Counted from the stretch's first letter, positions 34,688 through 44,319 are shown. The stretch: DNA of 64,000 bases from CALCNS01 sp937897315 (GCA_036744005.1 DAINOJ010000002.1:1-64000); one strand, 5' to 3'. Notes: generated from the letters alone by a model not told the origin. Numbers and translations: made by a program.

Positions 34688-35803
34688 CTATTTTCTGCCT
34701 TTATCTTTTCTGGGCTCATTAATCTCCCAACGTTCATACAAATGTGTTACACTTTCACCCAAGTGTATGGAGCGAATCGTAGCAGCCAATAATTCCGAGA
34801 TGGAACATACGTTGATCTTAGTTACCAAAACCTCATCATGAATCATTTTACCGTCGCTGCTGTATGTTCTGCAACAGGTTTCACCTTTCTCTGGCACGTC
34901 CAATGTGTCCGTCACGACCACTGACTTCAAATAAGGGTTGCTTTCAATACGACGGATAGCCGGTCCTGAAAAGATTCCATGTGTTGCGACCGCTATCACC
35001 TGCTTCACACCAAAGTTTTCGCACAAAGAAGTAATGGCATTCATCATGGAACCAGCTGTATCAATCTCGTCATCAAAGAGGATGGCATTCTTCCCATCGA
35101 TATCTCCGATGACATGCATCACCTCAGACTTATCGTTGTTTCCAGTTCTTTCTTTTAAAACAACCGCCAAGGGTAATCCAAGAATCGATGCGAAATTCTG
35201 CGCTCGTTTAGCGGATCCCGCATCTGGGGAGATGACTATCCAATCTTTTAATTCTTCTTCTGGAATCGTATGCAAGTAATTCTCTTCTACATAGGATGCT
35301 AAAACACTAGTTGCTTTCAAATGATCGACCGGTATATTAAAATAGCCCTGAATTTGATCTGCATGTAAATCCATCACGACAACATGATCTGCTCCTGCTG
35401 CTTCGATTAAATCCGCTACTAAACGAGCAGTCAGAGGAACTCGAGGCTGATCAATTTTATCGGAGCGGGAGTATGGCAAGTAAGGGACAATTGCCGTAAT
35501 GCGACCTGCCGAACTTCTTCTCATAGCATCAATGGTGATGAGAAGTTCCATGAATCGATCATTCACCGGTATACCAGAAGACTGGATGATATAAGTGTCT
35601 GCTTCTCGGACGGTTTCTTCCAAACGTACAAAAATATTATCGTTGGAGAATTTTTTGACAGTGATATCGGATAGACGGTATTTTTCCAAAAACTTTAATC
35701 CGCCGCTTTCCGGTAACTCCCTTTTTAGATGTTCCACGATTCTCTCACCTAAGCGTTTGCTGGCCGTTCCTGCAAATAACTTAATGATTCTTCCAGAGTT
35801 CAA
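34688..35803 (-). CDS. Divergent ribose-phosphate pyrophosphokinase-like protein
   Basis: This 371-residue protein is clearly of the PRPP synthetase family: RFMELLITIDAMRRSSAGRI, DLHADQIQGYFNIPVDHL, VISPDAGSAKRA and the PRPP loop LFDDEIDTAGSM. It is longer than the usual ~315 residues. The catalytic flexible loop, normally K-R-R-P, reads KERTGNND. An insertion near CCRTYSSDGK and a charged C-terminal tail add length. It may be a diverged paralogue or the only copy. I favour the TTG at 35803, which has AAGGGGG 8 bases upstream; ATG 35827 has no such site. Confidence 0.8.
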   Translation of the reverse strand: MNSGRIIKLFAGTASKRLGERIVEHLKRELPESGGLKFLEKYRLSDITVKKFSNDNIFVRLEETVREADTYIIQSSGIPVNDRFMELLITIDAMRRSSAGRITAIVPYLPYSRSDKIDQPRVPLTARLVADLIEAAGADHVVVMDLHADQIQGYFNIPVDHLKATSVLASYVEENYLHTIPEEELKDWIVISPDAGSAKRAQNFASILGLPLAVVLKERTGNNDKSEVMHVIGDIDGKNAILFDDEIDTAGSMMNAITSLCENFGVKQVIAVATHGIFSGPAIRRIESNPYLKSVVVTDTLDVPEKGETCCRTYSSDGKMIHDEVLVTKINVCSISELLAATIRSIHLGESVTHLYERWEINEPRKDKGRK

Positions 35804-35945
35804 AGAAACTTCCCCCTTATGTGTCATTCTGTTCTATTGATTTCGTCTCGCATAGTTGAAATCCTATGTAGTGACAAATAGAAGTCTGATTCGACAAGAA
35901 ATCTTTATACCATATCGCTTTATTATGATTTATTTGGTTATTTTA

Positions 35946-35974
35946 TTTACATCCTTCAGCTTATTTGCTATAAT
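35946..35974 (+). promoter_or_regulatory. Promoter of the C_GCAxxG_C_C gene
   Basis: TTTACA (35946-35951) and TATAAT (35969-35974) are exactly 17 bases apart, 41 bases before the ATG at 36015. Confidence 0.75.
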
Positions 35975-36014
35975 GATAAACAATACTATTTATACTTATA
36001 TATGAAGGGATGAT

Positions 36015-36452
36015 ATGATGTCTAAAGCAAGTGATAGAGCATTGGAATTATATTTAAGCTTGGGCTATAGTTGCTCGGAATCTGTTTTTATTGCCTTAGC
36101 GGAAGCAGATGGCTTAACTCAAGAAGAAGTAGATTATGGCAATCATTATGCCGGCTCATTTTCCGGAGGTATGGGTGTAGAATCGATTTGTGGTGCTTTA
36201 ACAGGCGGCATGCTTACCTTAGGCCGTTATTTCGGTCGGAGTATGGGAGAAGAACGAAAGACCGAAATGAAAGAGTATAGTGCGGCTTTGTTCAATGCCT
36301 TTGTCGAAAAATTCGGCAATGCAGACTGCAACGTTTTAAAACATGAACCTGATGCAAAACAGCGCTGTGCACAATATGTACGTTTTGTTGTTGAAACCGT
36401 GGAAGATTTTTTGGATAATGGTTTACCCGGTGCCGAAGAGGACTGTGGCTGA
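36015..36452 (+). CDS. C_GCAxxG_C_C family putative redox protein
   Basis: This 145-residue protein has the conserved cysteine pattern of the C_GCAxxG_C_C family: GYSCSES near residue 20, ICGALTGGM near 60, and further cysteines at DCNVL, QRCAQY and the C-terminus. Such proteins are thought to be redox or metal carriers and are common in anaerobes. AAGGGATGAT precedes two adjacent ATGs; I use the first. A promoter lies before and a terminator after, so it is a single-gene unit. Confidence 0.85.
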   Translation: MMSKASDRALELYLSLGYSCSESVFIALAEADGLTQEEVDYGNHYAGSFSGGMGVESICGALTGGMLTLGRYFGRSMGEERKTEMKEYSAALFNAFVEKFGNADCNVLKHEPDAKQRCAQYVRFVVETVEDFLDNGLPGAEEDCG

Positions 36453-36494
36453 CAAAACTAACCTTTGCGCGTGACGCAAGATACTACTCCTGCT

Positions 36495-36520
36495 GCCTTC
36501 TGCGGTAAAATGCAGAAGGC
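36495..36520 (+). terminator. Intrinsic terminator after the C_GCAxxG_C_C gene
   Basis: Nine-base perfect arms (36495-36503 and 36512-36520) are followed by TGTATTTTTT on the plus strand. Confidence 0.85.
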
Positions 36521-36550
36521 TGTATTTTTTGTTGCCATTAGTTCTTTTAA

Positions 36551-36579
36551 TTTACTTTCTCTTTTACTTATGATACCAT
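36551..36579 (+). promoter_or_regulatory. Promoter of the MFS transporter gene
   Basis: TTTACT (36551-36556) lies 17 bases from TACCAT (36574-36579). The latter is preceded by TGA, an extended -10 element. It is 53 bases before the ATG. Confidence 0.5.
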
Positions 36580-36632
36580 ATCCGGGTCAAACCTTCGGCT
36601 TAAGGTAACAATAACAAAGGTGGTAGCTGAGA

Positions 36633-37937
36633 ATGAATCGCAATCCTCAGGCCTTGTGGAAGCTCTTGCAAATAAAAACAACTTCCAATGAAGAGGCCCG
36701 ATTTCAGAGAAATCAAACAATCAACATCACTCAAGGCATTTTGTCCATCATGGCCATCAATCTTGTCAATCCATTTCTTAGTATCTTCGCTATCAAAAAT
36801 GGAGCCAGTGATTATCAGGTTGCCTTGTTATCCTCTGCTCCTGCTTTGGTCAGCGTCTTATCTATGATCCCTGGAGCAAGATACATCGACCAGCAACCCA
36901 ATAAACATAAAGTAACGACTACGGTTATCTTTTTGCATCGCTTATTCTACTTGGTGTTAGCTATCATTCCTTTTTTTGATCCGGGAATTCGAGCTACTTT
37001 GCTTGTAGCTACCATCGCTTTGATGAATTTACCTGGGTCCATTTCAAACGTTGCTTGGCAGTCCTTTATATCAAGTGTCATTCCACCAGATCGTCGAGCC
37101 ATCTCCTTTGCCACCAGAAATCGATTGCAAAACCTTGTTGGAACGGCGTTCACACTGCTAGCTGGGAGATTCCTCGATATCGCCAGTTATCCTTTAGGAT
37201 ATCAGATTGCTTTTTTCACCTCTTTCCTTTTAGCAATGACCGAGGTTTGGGTCTTTTCTCGGATGGACGAAGCTCCTGCTGCGGTAAATGCTCCAGAGCT
37301 CACTAAGAATACGACGAAACAACGTGATCTACTGGGTGGATTAAAAAATGCATTCACAGAAATCATAAACGAGAAGAAGTTTTTACGTTTTGTGGCCGCT
37401 TCGTTGGTTTTTCATTTTGCTTGGCAGATTCCTTGGTCTTTGTTCTCATTGTATCAAGTTCGTGTTCTCGGCGCTAATAATACTTGGGTCAGTTTTCTCA
37501 GTCTCATCAATACGGGCGGTTCTCTCATGGGATATGGTTACTGGACTCGCTACAGTCAGAAACATGGCAATCTCCAGACCTTGTTCGCTTCCGGTATTTG
37601 GATCTTTGTTGTCCCATTGGCCTATGCCTTTTCCAAAAGTTTGTATTTTGTAGCCATTATCAACTTGATTACAGGGATGGTTTTTTCCGGAGTCAACCTC
37701 TCCCTGTTTAACGCAACCTTGGACTCTACTCCCGAAAAGAATAAAACCAGCTTTTTGGCGTACCATCAAACTGCAGTCAGTATTACTGCGATATTTGCAC
37801 CCGTTGTGGGTGTAACCCTGAAAAATCGGCTTGGCTTTCAAATCGCATTCCTTATTTGTGCCATCCTGCGGTTCGGAGGAGCCTGGTGTTTTTGGTTAGT
37901 CAATCGCTTTGAAAAATCCCAACCCAAAAAATCATAA
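36633..37937 (+). CDS. Major facilitator superfamily transporter
   Basis: This 434-residue protein has about 12 predicted membrane helices. A cytoplasmic N-terminus of ~30 residues is followed by ITQGILSIMAINLVNPFLSIFA and then the loop GARYIDQQPNKHKVT, in the place of MFS motif A. It has no close named relative that I recognise; substrates could range from drugs to metabolites. AAGGTGG lies 9 bases before the ATG. It ends at a bidirectional terminator shared with glmS. Confidence 0.85.
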   Translation: MNRNPQALWKLLQIKTTSNEEARFQRNQTINITQGILSIMAINLVNPFLSIFAIKNGASDYQVALLSSAPALVSVLSMIPGARYIDQQPNKHKVTTTVIFLHRLFYLVLAIIPFFDPGIRATLLVATIALMNLPGSISNVAWQSFISSVIPPDRRAISFATRNRLQNLVGTAFTLLAGRFLDIASYPLGYQIAFFTSFLLAMTEVWVFSRMDEAPAAVNAPELTKNTTKQRDLLGGLKNAFTEIINEKKFLRFVAASLVFHFAWQIPWSLFSLYQVRVLGANNTWVSFLSLINTGGSLMGYGYWTRYSQKHGNLQTLFASGIWIFVVPLAYAFSKSLYFVAIINLITGMVFSGVNLSLFNATLDSTPEKNKTSFLAYHQTAVSITAIFAPVVGVTLKNRLGFQIAFLICAILRFGGAWCFWLVNRFEKSQPKKS

Positions 37938-37943
37938 ATAACT

Positions 37944-37986
37944 AAAATGAAGGCAAAGTATGATTCACATACTTTGCCTTCATTTT
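37944..37986. terminator. Bidirectional terminator between the MFS gene and glmS
   Basis: Perfect 19-bp arms (37944-37962 and 37968-37986) end in AAAA/TTTT on either side of a 5-base loop. It lies between convergent stops and overlaps the first base of the glmS stop region. Confidence 0.9.
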
Positions 37987-39811
37987 ACTCTACGGTAACG
38001 CTCTTGGCTAAATTTCTAGGCTTATCTACGTCATTTCCTTTTGCCACAGCAGCATGGTATGCCAGTAATTGTAAAGGTACAATCGCTAAAAGAGGCATAA
38101 GCAAATCGTCTAGTTCCGGTAATGCTAAAATCCATTCTTGATCTTCATTACGGCTAATCAATTGAGAATTGGTGATATGAAACAAAACAGCTCCTCTCGC
38201 TTTCACCACTTCAATATTACTCAGCGCTTTTTCAATGAGACGACTTTGTGAGGTCAGCGCCACAACCGGAGTTCCACCGGAAATCAGCGCCAACGGTCCG
38301 TGTTTTAGCTCTCCGGCTGCATACGCTTCTGCATGAATATAAGAAATCTCCTTCAGCTTCAAGGCTCCCTCTAAAGCTAAAGCGAAATCTAGGTCACGAC
38401 CGATAAAAAATAAATTCTGATATCCGGCAATCCTGCGAGCCCAAGTCACTAACACATTCTCTTGTAAAAGAACCTTTTCAACCCAATAGGGTAACACGCG
38501 AAGCTGCTCTATCCAATGATTCAAATCAGATTGGTTCAGATAACCTCGAACATTTGCTAATTTGATGGACATCATCAACATAACCAATAATTGTGAGATA
38601 TAGGCTTTCGTAGAAGCAACAGCAATCTCCGGACCTGCTTGTGTATAGATGACAAAGTCTGCCTCCCTGGAAACAGTGCTACCTTTGACATTGGTAACAG
38701 CTAATACTTTCGCACCCTTAGTCTGAGCCTCTCTCAGAGCCGCTAAGGTATCGGCTGTTTCTCCAGACTGACTAATGACCATGACCAAATCGTTCTTTGT
38801 TATGATGGGATCACGATATCTAAATTCGGATGCCATATCCACTTCAACAGGAATCCTCGCCAGCTTTTCAATCATATATTTGCCAGCCATACCCGCATAG
38901 TATGCCGTTCCACAAGCAACGGTTATGATACGATTGATTTTGCTCCAATCCCATGGAGAACCGTCGAGCTCGCCAAAAAACGCATGACCATTTTCTTGAG
39001 GAAGACGTTCCTTCATGGTATCTCTTAGAACTTTCGGTTGCTCATGAATTTCTTTTCGCATGAAGTGCTCATAGCCGATTTTCTCTGCTGCTTCTGCCGT
39101 CCAAGTGATTTCTTGGACTTCTTTCGTTATAACCTGACCCTCTTTATTATAGAATGTCACTCCACTTTCACGAATAATGGCTCGCTCGAAATCTTTGAGA
39201 AAAACCATTTCTTTGGTATATGGCAACAAAGCTGGAATATCCGAGGCAACATAGTTTTCGCCTTTGCCTAATCCAATTACGACCGGATTGTCTTTTCTTG
39301 CCACAACGATCTGCTTTGGTTGTTGGATATCCAACATTACCAAAGCATATGCACCACGCAATCGAGGAAGAACCACATCCAGTGCTTCCATGAGTGGTAA
39401 ATTCGTTTCTTCAAGCAGATTTACAACCACTTCGGAATCGGTTTGCGATAAGAAAGGGACGCCCTTGGCTTTGAGTTCCGCTCGTAATTCCTGATAGTTC
39501 TCAATCACACCATTATGTATCAGTGCGATTCTTTTCTTGCTTCCTACATGGGGATGTGCATTCTCATTGTTTGGCTCACCGTGGGTAGCCCAACGGGTAT
39601 GTCCAATACCGATTTGAGCTTGCATGGGTTCTTTCTCCAAGATCCCTTCTAGTTCTGAAAGTCGCCCAGCATTTTTCCTTTGCATTAACTGTCCGTCTTT
39701 GATTATTGCGATACCTGCCGAGTCATACCCTCTGTATTCGAGGCACCTCAAGCCCTCTATAATATAAGGCATAGCATTTTTCGGGCCAACATAACCCATG
39801 ATTCCACACAT
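37985..39811 (-). CDS. glmS: Glutamine-fructose-6-phosphate aminotransferase
   Basis: This 608-residue enzyme makes glucosamine-6-phosphate from fructose-6-phosphate and glutamine. After Met removal the N-terminal Cys (MCGIMGYVG) is the glutaminase nucleophile, followed by HTRWATHGEP. Two SIS domains occupy the C-terminal half (VISQSGETADT; STKAYISQL). The ATG at 39811 has AGGAGG 7 bases upstream. It is the last gene of cdaA-cdaR-glmM-glmS. The 18-base gap to glmM leaves no room for a glmS ribozyme. Confidence 0.97.
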   Translation of the reverse strand: MCGIMGYVGPKNAMPYIIEGLRCLEYRGYDSAGIAIIKDGQLMQRKNAGRLSELEGILEKEPMQAQIGIGHTRWATHGEPNNENAHPHVGSKKRIALIHNGVIENYQELRAELKAKGVPFLSQTDSEVVVNLLEETNLPLMEALDVVLPRLRGAYALVMLDIQQPKQIVVARKDNPVVIGLGKGENYVASDIPALLPYTKEMVFLKDFERAIIRESGVTFYNKEGQVITKEVQEITWTAEAAEKIGYEHFMRKEIHEQPKVLRDTMKERLPQENGHAFFGELDGSPWDWSKINRIITVACGTAYYAGMAGKYMIEKLARIPVEVDMASEFRYRDPIITKNDLVMVISQSGETADTLAALREAQTKGAKVLAVTNVKGSTVSREADFVIYTQAGPEIAVASTKAYISQLLVMLMMSIKLANVRGYLNQSDLNHWIEQLRVLPYWVEKVLLQENVLVTWARRIAGYQNLFFIGRDLDFALALEGALKLKEISYIHAEAYAAGELKHGPLALISGGTPVVALTSQSRLIEKALSNIEVVKARGAVLFHITNSQLISRNEDQEWILALPELDDLLMPLLAIVPLQLLAYHAAVAKGNDVDKPRNLAKSVTVE

Positions 39812-39835
39812 ATTCATTCCTCCTGAAGATTATTT

Positions 39836-41170
39836 CTATTGGGGCATTGCTTCTTTAATACGCCGGGCAATCTCCACAGCTTCTTCTTCTTTCTCCGCTT
39901 CCACCATGATGCGTATAAGTTGTTCTGTTCCAGACGGTCTAACTAATATACGACCACGCTCAGCTAATAACTCTTCCTCGTGACGAATCCTTTCTAGAAA
40001 TTTTTCGTTTTTCATCATGATAGTCTTGTCCTCTACTTTGACGTTAAGAAGAATTTGGGGGAAGCGCCTCATCATTGCAGCAGCTTCTGCCATGGTGGTT
40101 TGATTTTGTTGCAATAATAAACTAAGTTGCAAAGCGGTAAGCATACCGTCACCGGTCGTAGCGAAATCAGAAAATATGACATGACCGGATTGCTCTCCAC
40201 CTAAGACATAACTATTATTTTTCATCGCTTCTAAAACATATCGATCTCCTACACCTGTGATGACACAAGAAATATTATGATCTCGAAGGACTTTATGAAG
40301 TCCTAGGTTACTCATGACTGTAACTACCAATGTGTTTTTTGCTAATTTCCCTTGGTTTTTCCACTGAATTGCACAGTACGCCATAATCTGATCCCCATCG
40401 ACCAACTGCCCATGCTGATCCACAGCGAGACAACGGTCAGCATCCCCATCAAAAGCAAAACCATAATGAGCCCTTTGCTCTACAACTTCTTTTTGTAGTG
40501 AACTCATATGAGTTGAACCACATTGATAATTGATGTTTTCGCCGTTTGGACTTGCATGGATCTCAATGACTTCTGCCCCAAGTCTTCGAAATAGGTTCCC
40601 CGCGTACGCAGAAGCGGATCCATTGGCACCATCTAACACCACTCGTTTACCGGTTAAGTCCAAGGACGGGACACTTTGCAGTAATGCTTCAAGATATTCC
40701 TGAACTGCATGGGGTTTCGTCATCCATCGACCCACATGAATTCCAACCGGGCGATCCTCGATGGTTTTAGGAGATGCAATGACAGCTTCAATCTCATCTT
40801 CAATAGAATCCGGCAACTTGTACCCTTCATGAGAAAAAAACTTAATTCCATTGTCCTCTACAGGATTATGGGATGCAGAAATCATCGCTCCGGCTTGCAC
40901 TGGTAAATGTTTTGTCAAGTAGGCGACTGCCGGTGTTGGCACAACACCTATTGAAATAACATCTGCTCCTCCCGACATAAAGCCTGCTGCTAAAGAGGCT
41001 TCTAAAAGATCTCCCGAAGCTCTCGGATCTTTTCCCAATAAGACTGCGGCTTTCGCTTTTCCATGTAAAAGCACCGATGCTGCAGCAGACCCGAGCTGAA
41101 AGGCCAACTCCGGTGTTAATTTCCGATTGGCTATGCCACGTACTCCATCCGTACCAAACAAACGGCTCAT
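39836..41170 (-). CDS. glmM: Phosphoglucosamine mutase
   Basis: This 444-residue enzyme converts glucosamine-6-phosphate to glucosamine-1-phosphate for cell-wall precursors. The phosphoserine loop is ISASHNPVEDNG (about residue 100), the metal loop is DGDADRC, and the C-terminal phosphate site is RPSGTEQLIRIM. It lies between cdaR and glmS, the order typical of Firmicutes, where GlmM also modulates CdaA. Confidence 0.97.
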   Translation of the reverse strand: MSRLFGTDGVRGIANRKLTPELAFQLGSAAASVLLHGKAKAAVLLGKDPRASGDLLEASLAAGFMSGGADVISIGVVPTPAVAYLTKHLPVQAGAMISASHNPVEDNGIKFFSHEGYKLPDSIEDEIEAVIASPKTIEDRPVGIHVGRWMTKPHAVQEYLEALLQSVPSLDLTGKRVVLDGANGSASAYAGNLFRRLGAEVIEIHASPNGENINYQCGSTHMSSLQKEVVEQRAHYGFAFDGDADRCLAVDQHGQLVDGDQIMAYCAIQWKNQGKLAKNTLVVTVMSNLGLHKVLRDHNISCVITGVGDRYVLEAMKNNSYVLGGEQSGHVIFSDFATTGDGMLTALQLSLLLQQNQTTMAEAAAMMRRFPQILLNVKVEDKTIMMKNEKFLERIRHEEELLAERGRILVRPSGTEQLIRIMVEAEKEEEAVEIARRIKEAMPQ

Positions 41171-41182
41171 AATGGTTCTCCT

Positions 41183-42142
41183 TTAGGATTTTCTAAGGTA
41201 TAGCGTCACCTCGATGGCCTTCTCATCTCTGACTGAAATGAGACTCCCAGCGGGTAGGATAATGTTCGCTTTCAGCTTCTTGCTCAATTCTAGTTTTGTT
41301 TTTTCTTCTTCTGTTAAAGTAAACGGCTCTGGCATAATTTCTAGTGTCGCAACCTTATTTAACTCACTCTGTTCACCCATAATCTCTACTTCTGGATGAT
41401 TGATATCGACTTTCGTCAACACCCATCCTTCCGGTAATACAAAATCATCTTCAAGCTTTAGAGTGACTGTTTTCATGGGTCGGAACAAAACGGTCACCGA
41501 AATCATACTGGGCTGCACTGTCACATCGTCCACTACTAAGCCATTGGCATCCAATACCTGTACATCCATGGCTTGTTCAAAATTGGAGAGTTTTCCGGTA
41601 AGATTGACAATCACTACAGAACGAGCCACTTTCTCTAACGATGTACGGGGGCCTTCTAAGAGAACGGTCTCTGGTTTATAACTGATGACTGGCAGCACAC
41701 CTGTTATATCTGGAAGTCCTTGAGTTACAATTTGCACATCCATGACTCTGCTCACGCTACCAACGAGTGTCACGTGCACTTTATGGGGCTGTACTGCAAC
41801 CAGATTCAGTCCGGCAGGATACCTCAGCTGAACTGGCACGTCATACTCCCCCTCCACTAATCCTTCTAAGTTAATACTAGCAGTGATTTCTTGCCCAAGC
41901 ATACCACTTAGTAAGGATGAGTTTCCGTTCAATACTACACTCTCTATGATACTAACATCATACTTGATGGAATAATTGTTCGGAATGTTCAACACTTCAA
42001 TGGGAATTCTATAAAAGTTCTTACTCATTTCTTGATTGGTATTTTGAGATATGGACTGGTCACTGGCTACCACCCATATGACTAAAGCTATGAGAACCGA
42101 AATGATGCGAACAGCGATGTTCGATGAAAACAACTTATTCAT
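41183..42142 (-). CDS. cdaR: CdaA regulator, YbbR-domain protein
   Basis: This 319-residue protein has one N-terminal transmembrane helix (about residues 9-28) and four extracytoplasmic YbbR repeats of about 75 residues each. In relatives it binds and tunes the diadenylate cyclase CdaA. The start overlaps the cdaA stop by 8 bases; glmM follows after 12 bases. Confidence 0.93.
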   Translation of the reverse strand: MNKLFSSNIAVRIISVLIALVIWVVASDQSISQNTNQEMSKNFYRIPIEVLNIPNNYSIKYDVSIIESVVLNGNSSLLSGMLGQEITASINLEGLVEGEYDVPVQLRYPAGLNLVAVQPHKVHVTLVGSVSRVMDVQIVTQGLPDITGVLPVISYKPETVLLEGPRTSLEKVARSVVIVNLTGKLSNFEQAMDVQVLDANGLVVDDVTVQPSMISVTVLFRPMKTVTLKLEDDFVLPEGWVLTKVDINHPEVEIMGEQSELNKVATLEIMPEPFTLTEEEKTKLELSKKLKANIILPAGSLISVRDEKAIEVTLYLRKS

Positions 42143-42965
42143 CCTTTTGCCCTCCCCACTTCAGCCATTCCGGCAAAACCGATTTGACATGGATGTCTTC
42201 CTCAAAGTAGGTTTGGCGCAGTAAATCTCCTAACATTTTCCCGTCCAAGTATCGAATTAACTTCCCGTCTTGAGCCAAAGAAACCGTTCCCGTCTCTTCT
42301 GATACTACAATAGTAAGGCAATCTGATTGCTCTGTAATTCCAATCGAAGCTCTATGCCTAGTACCTAATTCTTGAGAGATTTCCGGATTGGAGGACAACG
42401 GTAAATAACAAGCGGCGGCAACCACACGATTTTCCCGTATCATAACTGCCCCATCGTGCAAGGGAGTATTCTTATAGAAGATATTTAACAGCAATTGACT
42501 GGTTACCAAGCCGTCAATGGCCACTCCGGTTTCCATGTATTCTCTTAAGCCTGTTTTTCTTTCTAAAACAATTAATGCTCCGGTTTTTTGTGCTGCCATA
42601 ATATCTATGGCTTCCACCAGTTCACCAAACATTTTCTCAATTTGCTCCTGATCAGCCGTTCGGCGATGAAAAAAAGTACCTCTGCCTAATTCTTCTAGTA
42701 CTTTACGCAACTCCGCCTGAAATACAATCGGGATAGCCACAATACCGAAGGTTAAGGTTCGATCCATTAACCAGCCTATGGCCTTTAGCCCAAGGAATGA
42801 GCTGGCAACATAAGCTAATAGAACATATAAGATTCCTTTCACCAGTTGAATCGCGCGAGTATTCCGGATCATCATAATCAAGCTGGATATAGCAATAGAG
42901 ACCACGAAGATATCAAAAGCATCAACGAGTTTAAATTGAGAAAAAATAGAGACGATTCTATCCAC
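42135..42965 (-). CDS. cdaA: Membrane diadenylate cyclase
   Basis: This enzyme makes cyclic di-AMP from two ATP. It has three N-terminal membrane helices (about residues 10-95), a short coiled coil and the DAC domain with PLHDGAVMI (DGA) and GTRHRASIG (RHR). I chose the GTG at 42965 (276 residues, near the usual ~273) because AGGAGG sits 7 bases upstream and the next residues match CdaA N-termini. An open extension to 43091 looks non-coding and contains a hairpin with T8. Confidence 0.95.
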   Translation of the reverse strand: MDRIVSIFSQFKLVDAFDIFVVSIAISSLIMMIRNTRAIQLVKGILYVLLAYVASSFLGLKAIGWLMDRTLTFGIVAIPIVFQAELRKVLEELGRGTFFHRRTADQEQIEKMFGELVEAIDIMAAQKTGALIVLERKTGLREYMETGVAIDGLVTSQLLLNIFYKNTPLHDGAVMIRENRVVAAACYLPLSSNPEISQELGTRHRASIGITEQSDCLTIVVSEETGTVSLAQDGKLIRYLDGKMLGDLLRQTYFEEDIHVKSVLPEWLKWGGQKDE

Positions 42966-43078
42966 GCGGCCCCCTCCTAGTGTAGCAGTATTCTTATTTG
43001 GATTCTTCATCACCCCATACTTCACCTTCAGGGCACGAAAAAAAACCGATTGATTTCGGAAGAATTTTTCAGAATAAG

Positions 43079-43116
43079 AAAACCGAACCAACCTCTTTTG
43101 TCGTTGATTCGGCTTT
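43079..43116 (-). terminator. Intrinsic terminator after the second M20 amidohydrolase
   Basis: In minus-strand RNA a continuous 14-bp stem (including G-U pairs) with a 10-base loop is followed by TTTTCTTATT. A second weak CCGA/TCGG hairpin with eight T follows at about 43037-43058. Confidence 0.75.
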
Positions 43117-43140
43117 GTCTTATCAATACAGGTCCATTCC

Positions 43141-44319
43141 TTAATTGTTTTTGCTAAATTCTTCCTTCACTCTATGTAACAAATCTTCGTTCATGAGTAA
43201 GTCTGCCACAGTCATGGCGACCCCCTTTGCAGCGAGCAGCAACGCTTCATGTCCTGCATTGGTCACTGTGGCAGAAGCAAAATCCCGACTATGACCACTG
43301 ACCTCTTGGCCATTGGTAATACAAATGCTAGGATGAATTGCTGGTACTTTCTGAGATACATTGCCACAATCTGTTGAACCCCCAGCAGCTTGCAAATCTA
43401 AAGGTTTAAATTCGGTCACTCCCAGCTCTTTTAAATGAGCTTCCCATACTCGAGTCATTTCTACATTTGGCTTCATGTTATCGTTGCTGAATTCGAAATT
43501 ACTAATATCTACTGTACAGCCGGTAGCTAACGCAGCTGCTCGTGCACAGTTTTTGACTTTCTCCACCACTTCGTTTAGATACGTTCTTTTTTTGGCTCTG
43601 ACATAAAAGCGTGCCACCGCTAAATCCGGCGTTACATTTGGGGCTTTCCCGCCCTCTGTAATCACGCCGTGAATGCGCACATCTGAAGTGACATGTTGCC
43701 GAAGAGCATTTATATTATTGAAGGTTAGAATAGCTCCATCTAGAGCATTGATGCCGTCTTCAGGGTTCCCGGAAGCATGACAAGTTCTGCCATGGAATAC
43801 AAACTCCAAAGCATCAATCGCTAAAGAAGTAGAGCCAAGAGCATTCTTACTACCAGGATGAACAATCATAGCAGCATCGATATCATCAAAGACACCGGTT
43901 GCAGCATATACGACTTTTCCCCCATTTGTTTCTTCTGCAGGGGTTCCTAACATAATGATTTTTCCACGTAAATGCTGGCTTTCTTTTGCAAGCGCTCTAG
44001 CTGCACCCAATGCAATACACCCAATCATATTATGCCCACAGCCATGACCAATATCCGGAAGTGCGTCATACTCCCCCATGACTGCGATAGAAGGTCCTTC
44101 TCTTCCCGTGTCGAGAGTAGCACGGAATCCTGTTTTCAGATCACGATAAGGCATTTCCACAAAAAAACCAGCTTCTCGCAAATGCTGAGTTAATAGCTCA
44201 GAAGCAAAAAATTCTTGATTCCCGAGCTCCGGATTTTGATAGATTTGATCATTCACTTGGATTAATGTCTCGCGATCTTCCTCCACTTGCTGGATTAGTC
44301 TTTGATATAGTTTATTCAC
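43141..44319 (-). CDS. M20 family amidohydrolase (second copy)
   Basis: This 392-residue M20D metallohydrolase has metal-site segments VMGEYDALPDIGHGCGHNMIG, TPAEETNGGK and GGSTDCGNVS. It is a paralogue of the 15940-17331 protein but about 70 residues shorter. It probably cleaves an N-acyl amino acid or dipeptide. The start is a GTG at 44319 with GGAGG 7 bases upstream. It stands alone, with its own terminator. Confidence 0.85.
   Translation of the reverse strand: MNKLYQRLIQQVEEDRETLIQVNDQIYQNPELGNQEFFASELLTQHLREAGFFVEMPYRDLKTGFRATLDTGREGPSIAVMGEYDALPDIGHGCGHNMIGCIALGAARALAKESQHLRGKIIMLGTPAEETNGGKVVYAATGVFDDIDAAMIVHPGSKNALGSTSLAIDALEFVFHGRTCHASGNPEDGINALDGAILTFNNINALRQHVTSDVRIHGVITEGGKAPNVTPDLAVARFYVRAKKRTYLNEVVEKVKNCARAAALATGCTVDISNFEFSNDNMKPNVEMTRVWEAHLKELGVTEFKPLDLQAAGGSTDCGNVSQKVPAIHPSICITNGQEVSGHSRDFASATVTNAGHEALLLAAKGVAMTVADLLMNEDLLHRVKEEFSKNN

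Noticed and set aside
39812..39835. glmS ribozyme
   Set aside because: The gap between glmM and glmS is far too short for the ribozyme, and its conserved core is absent.
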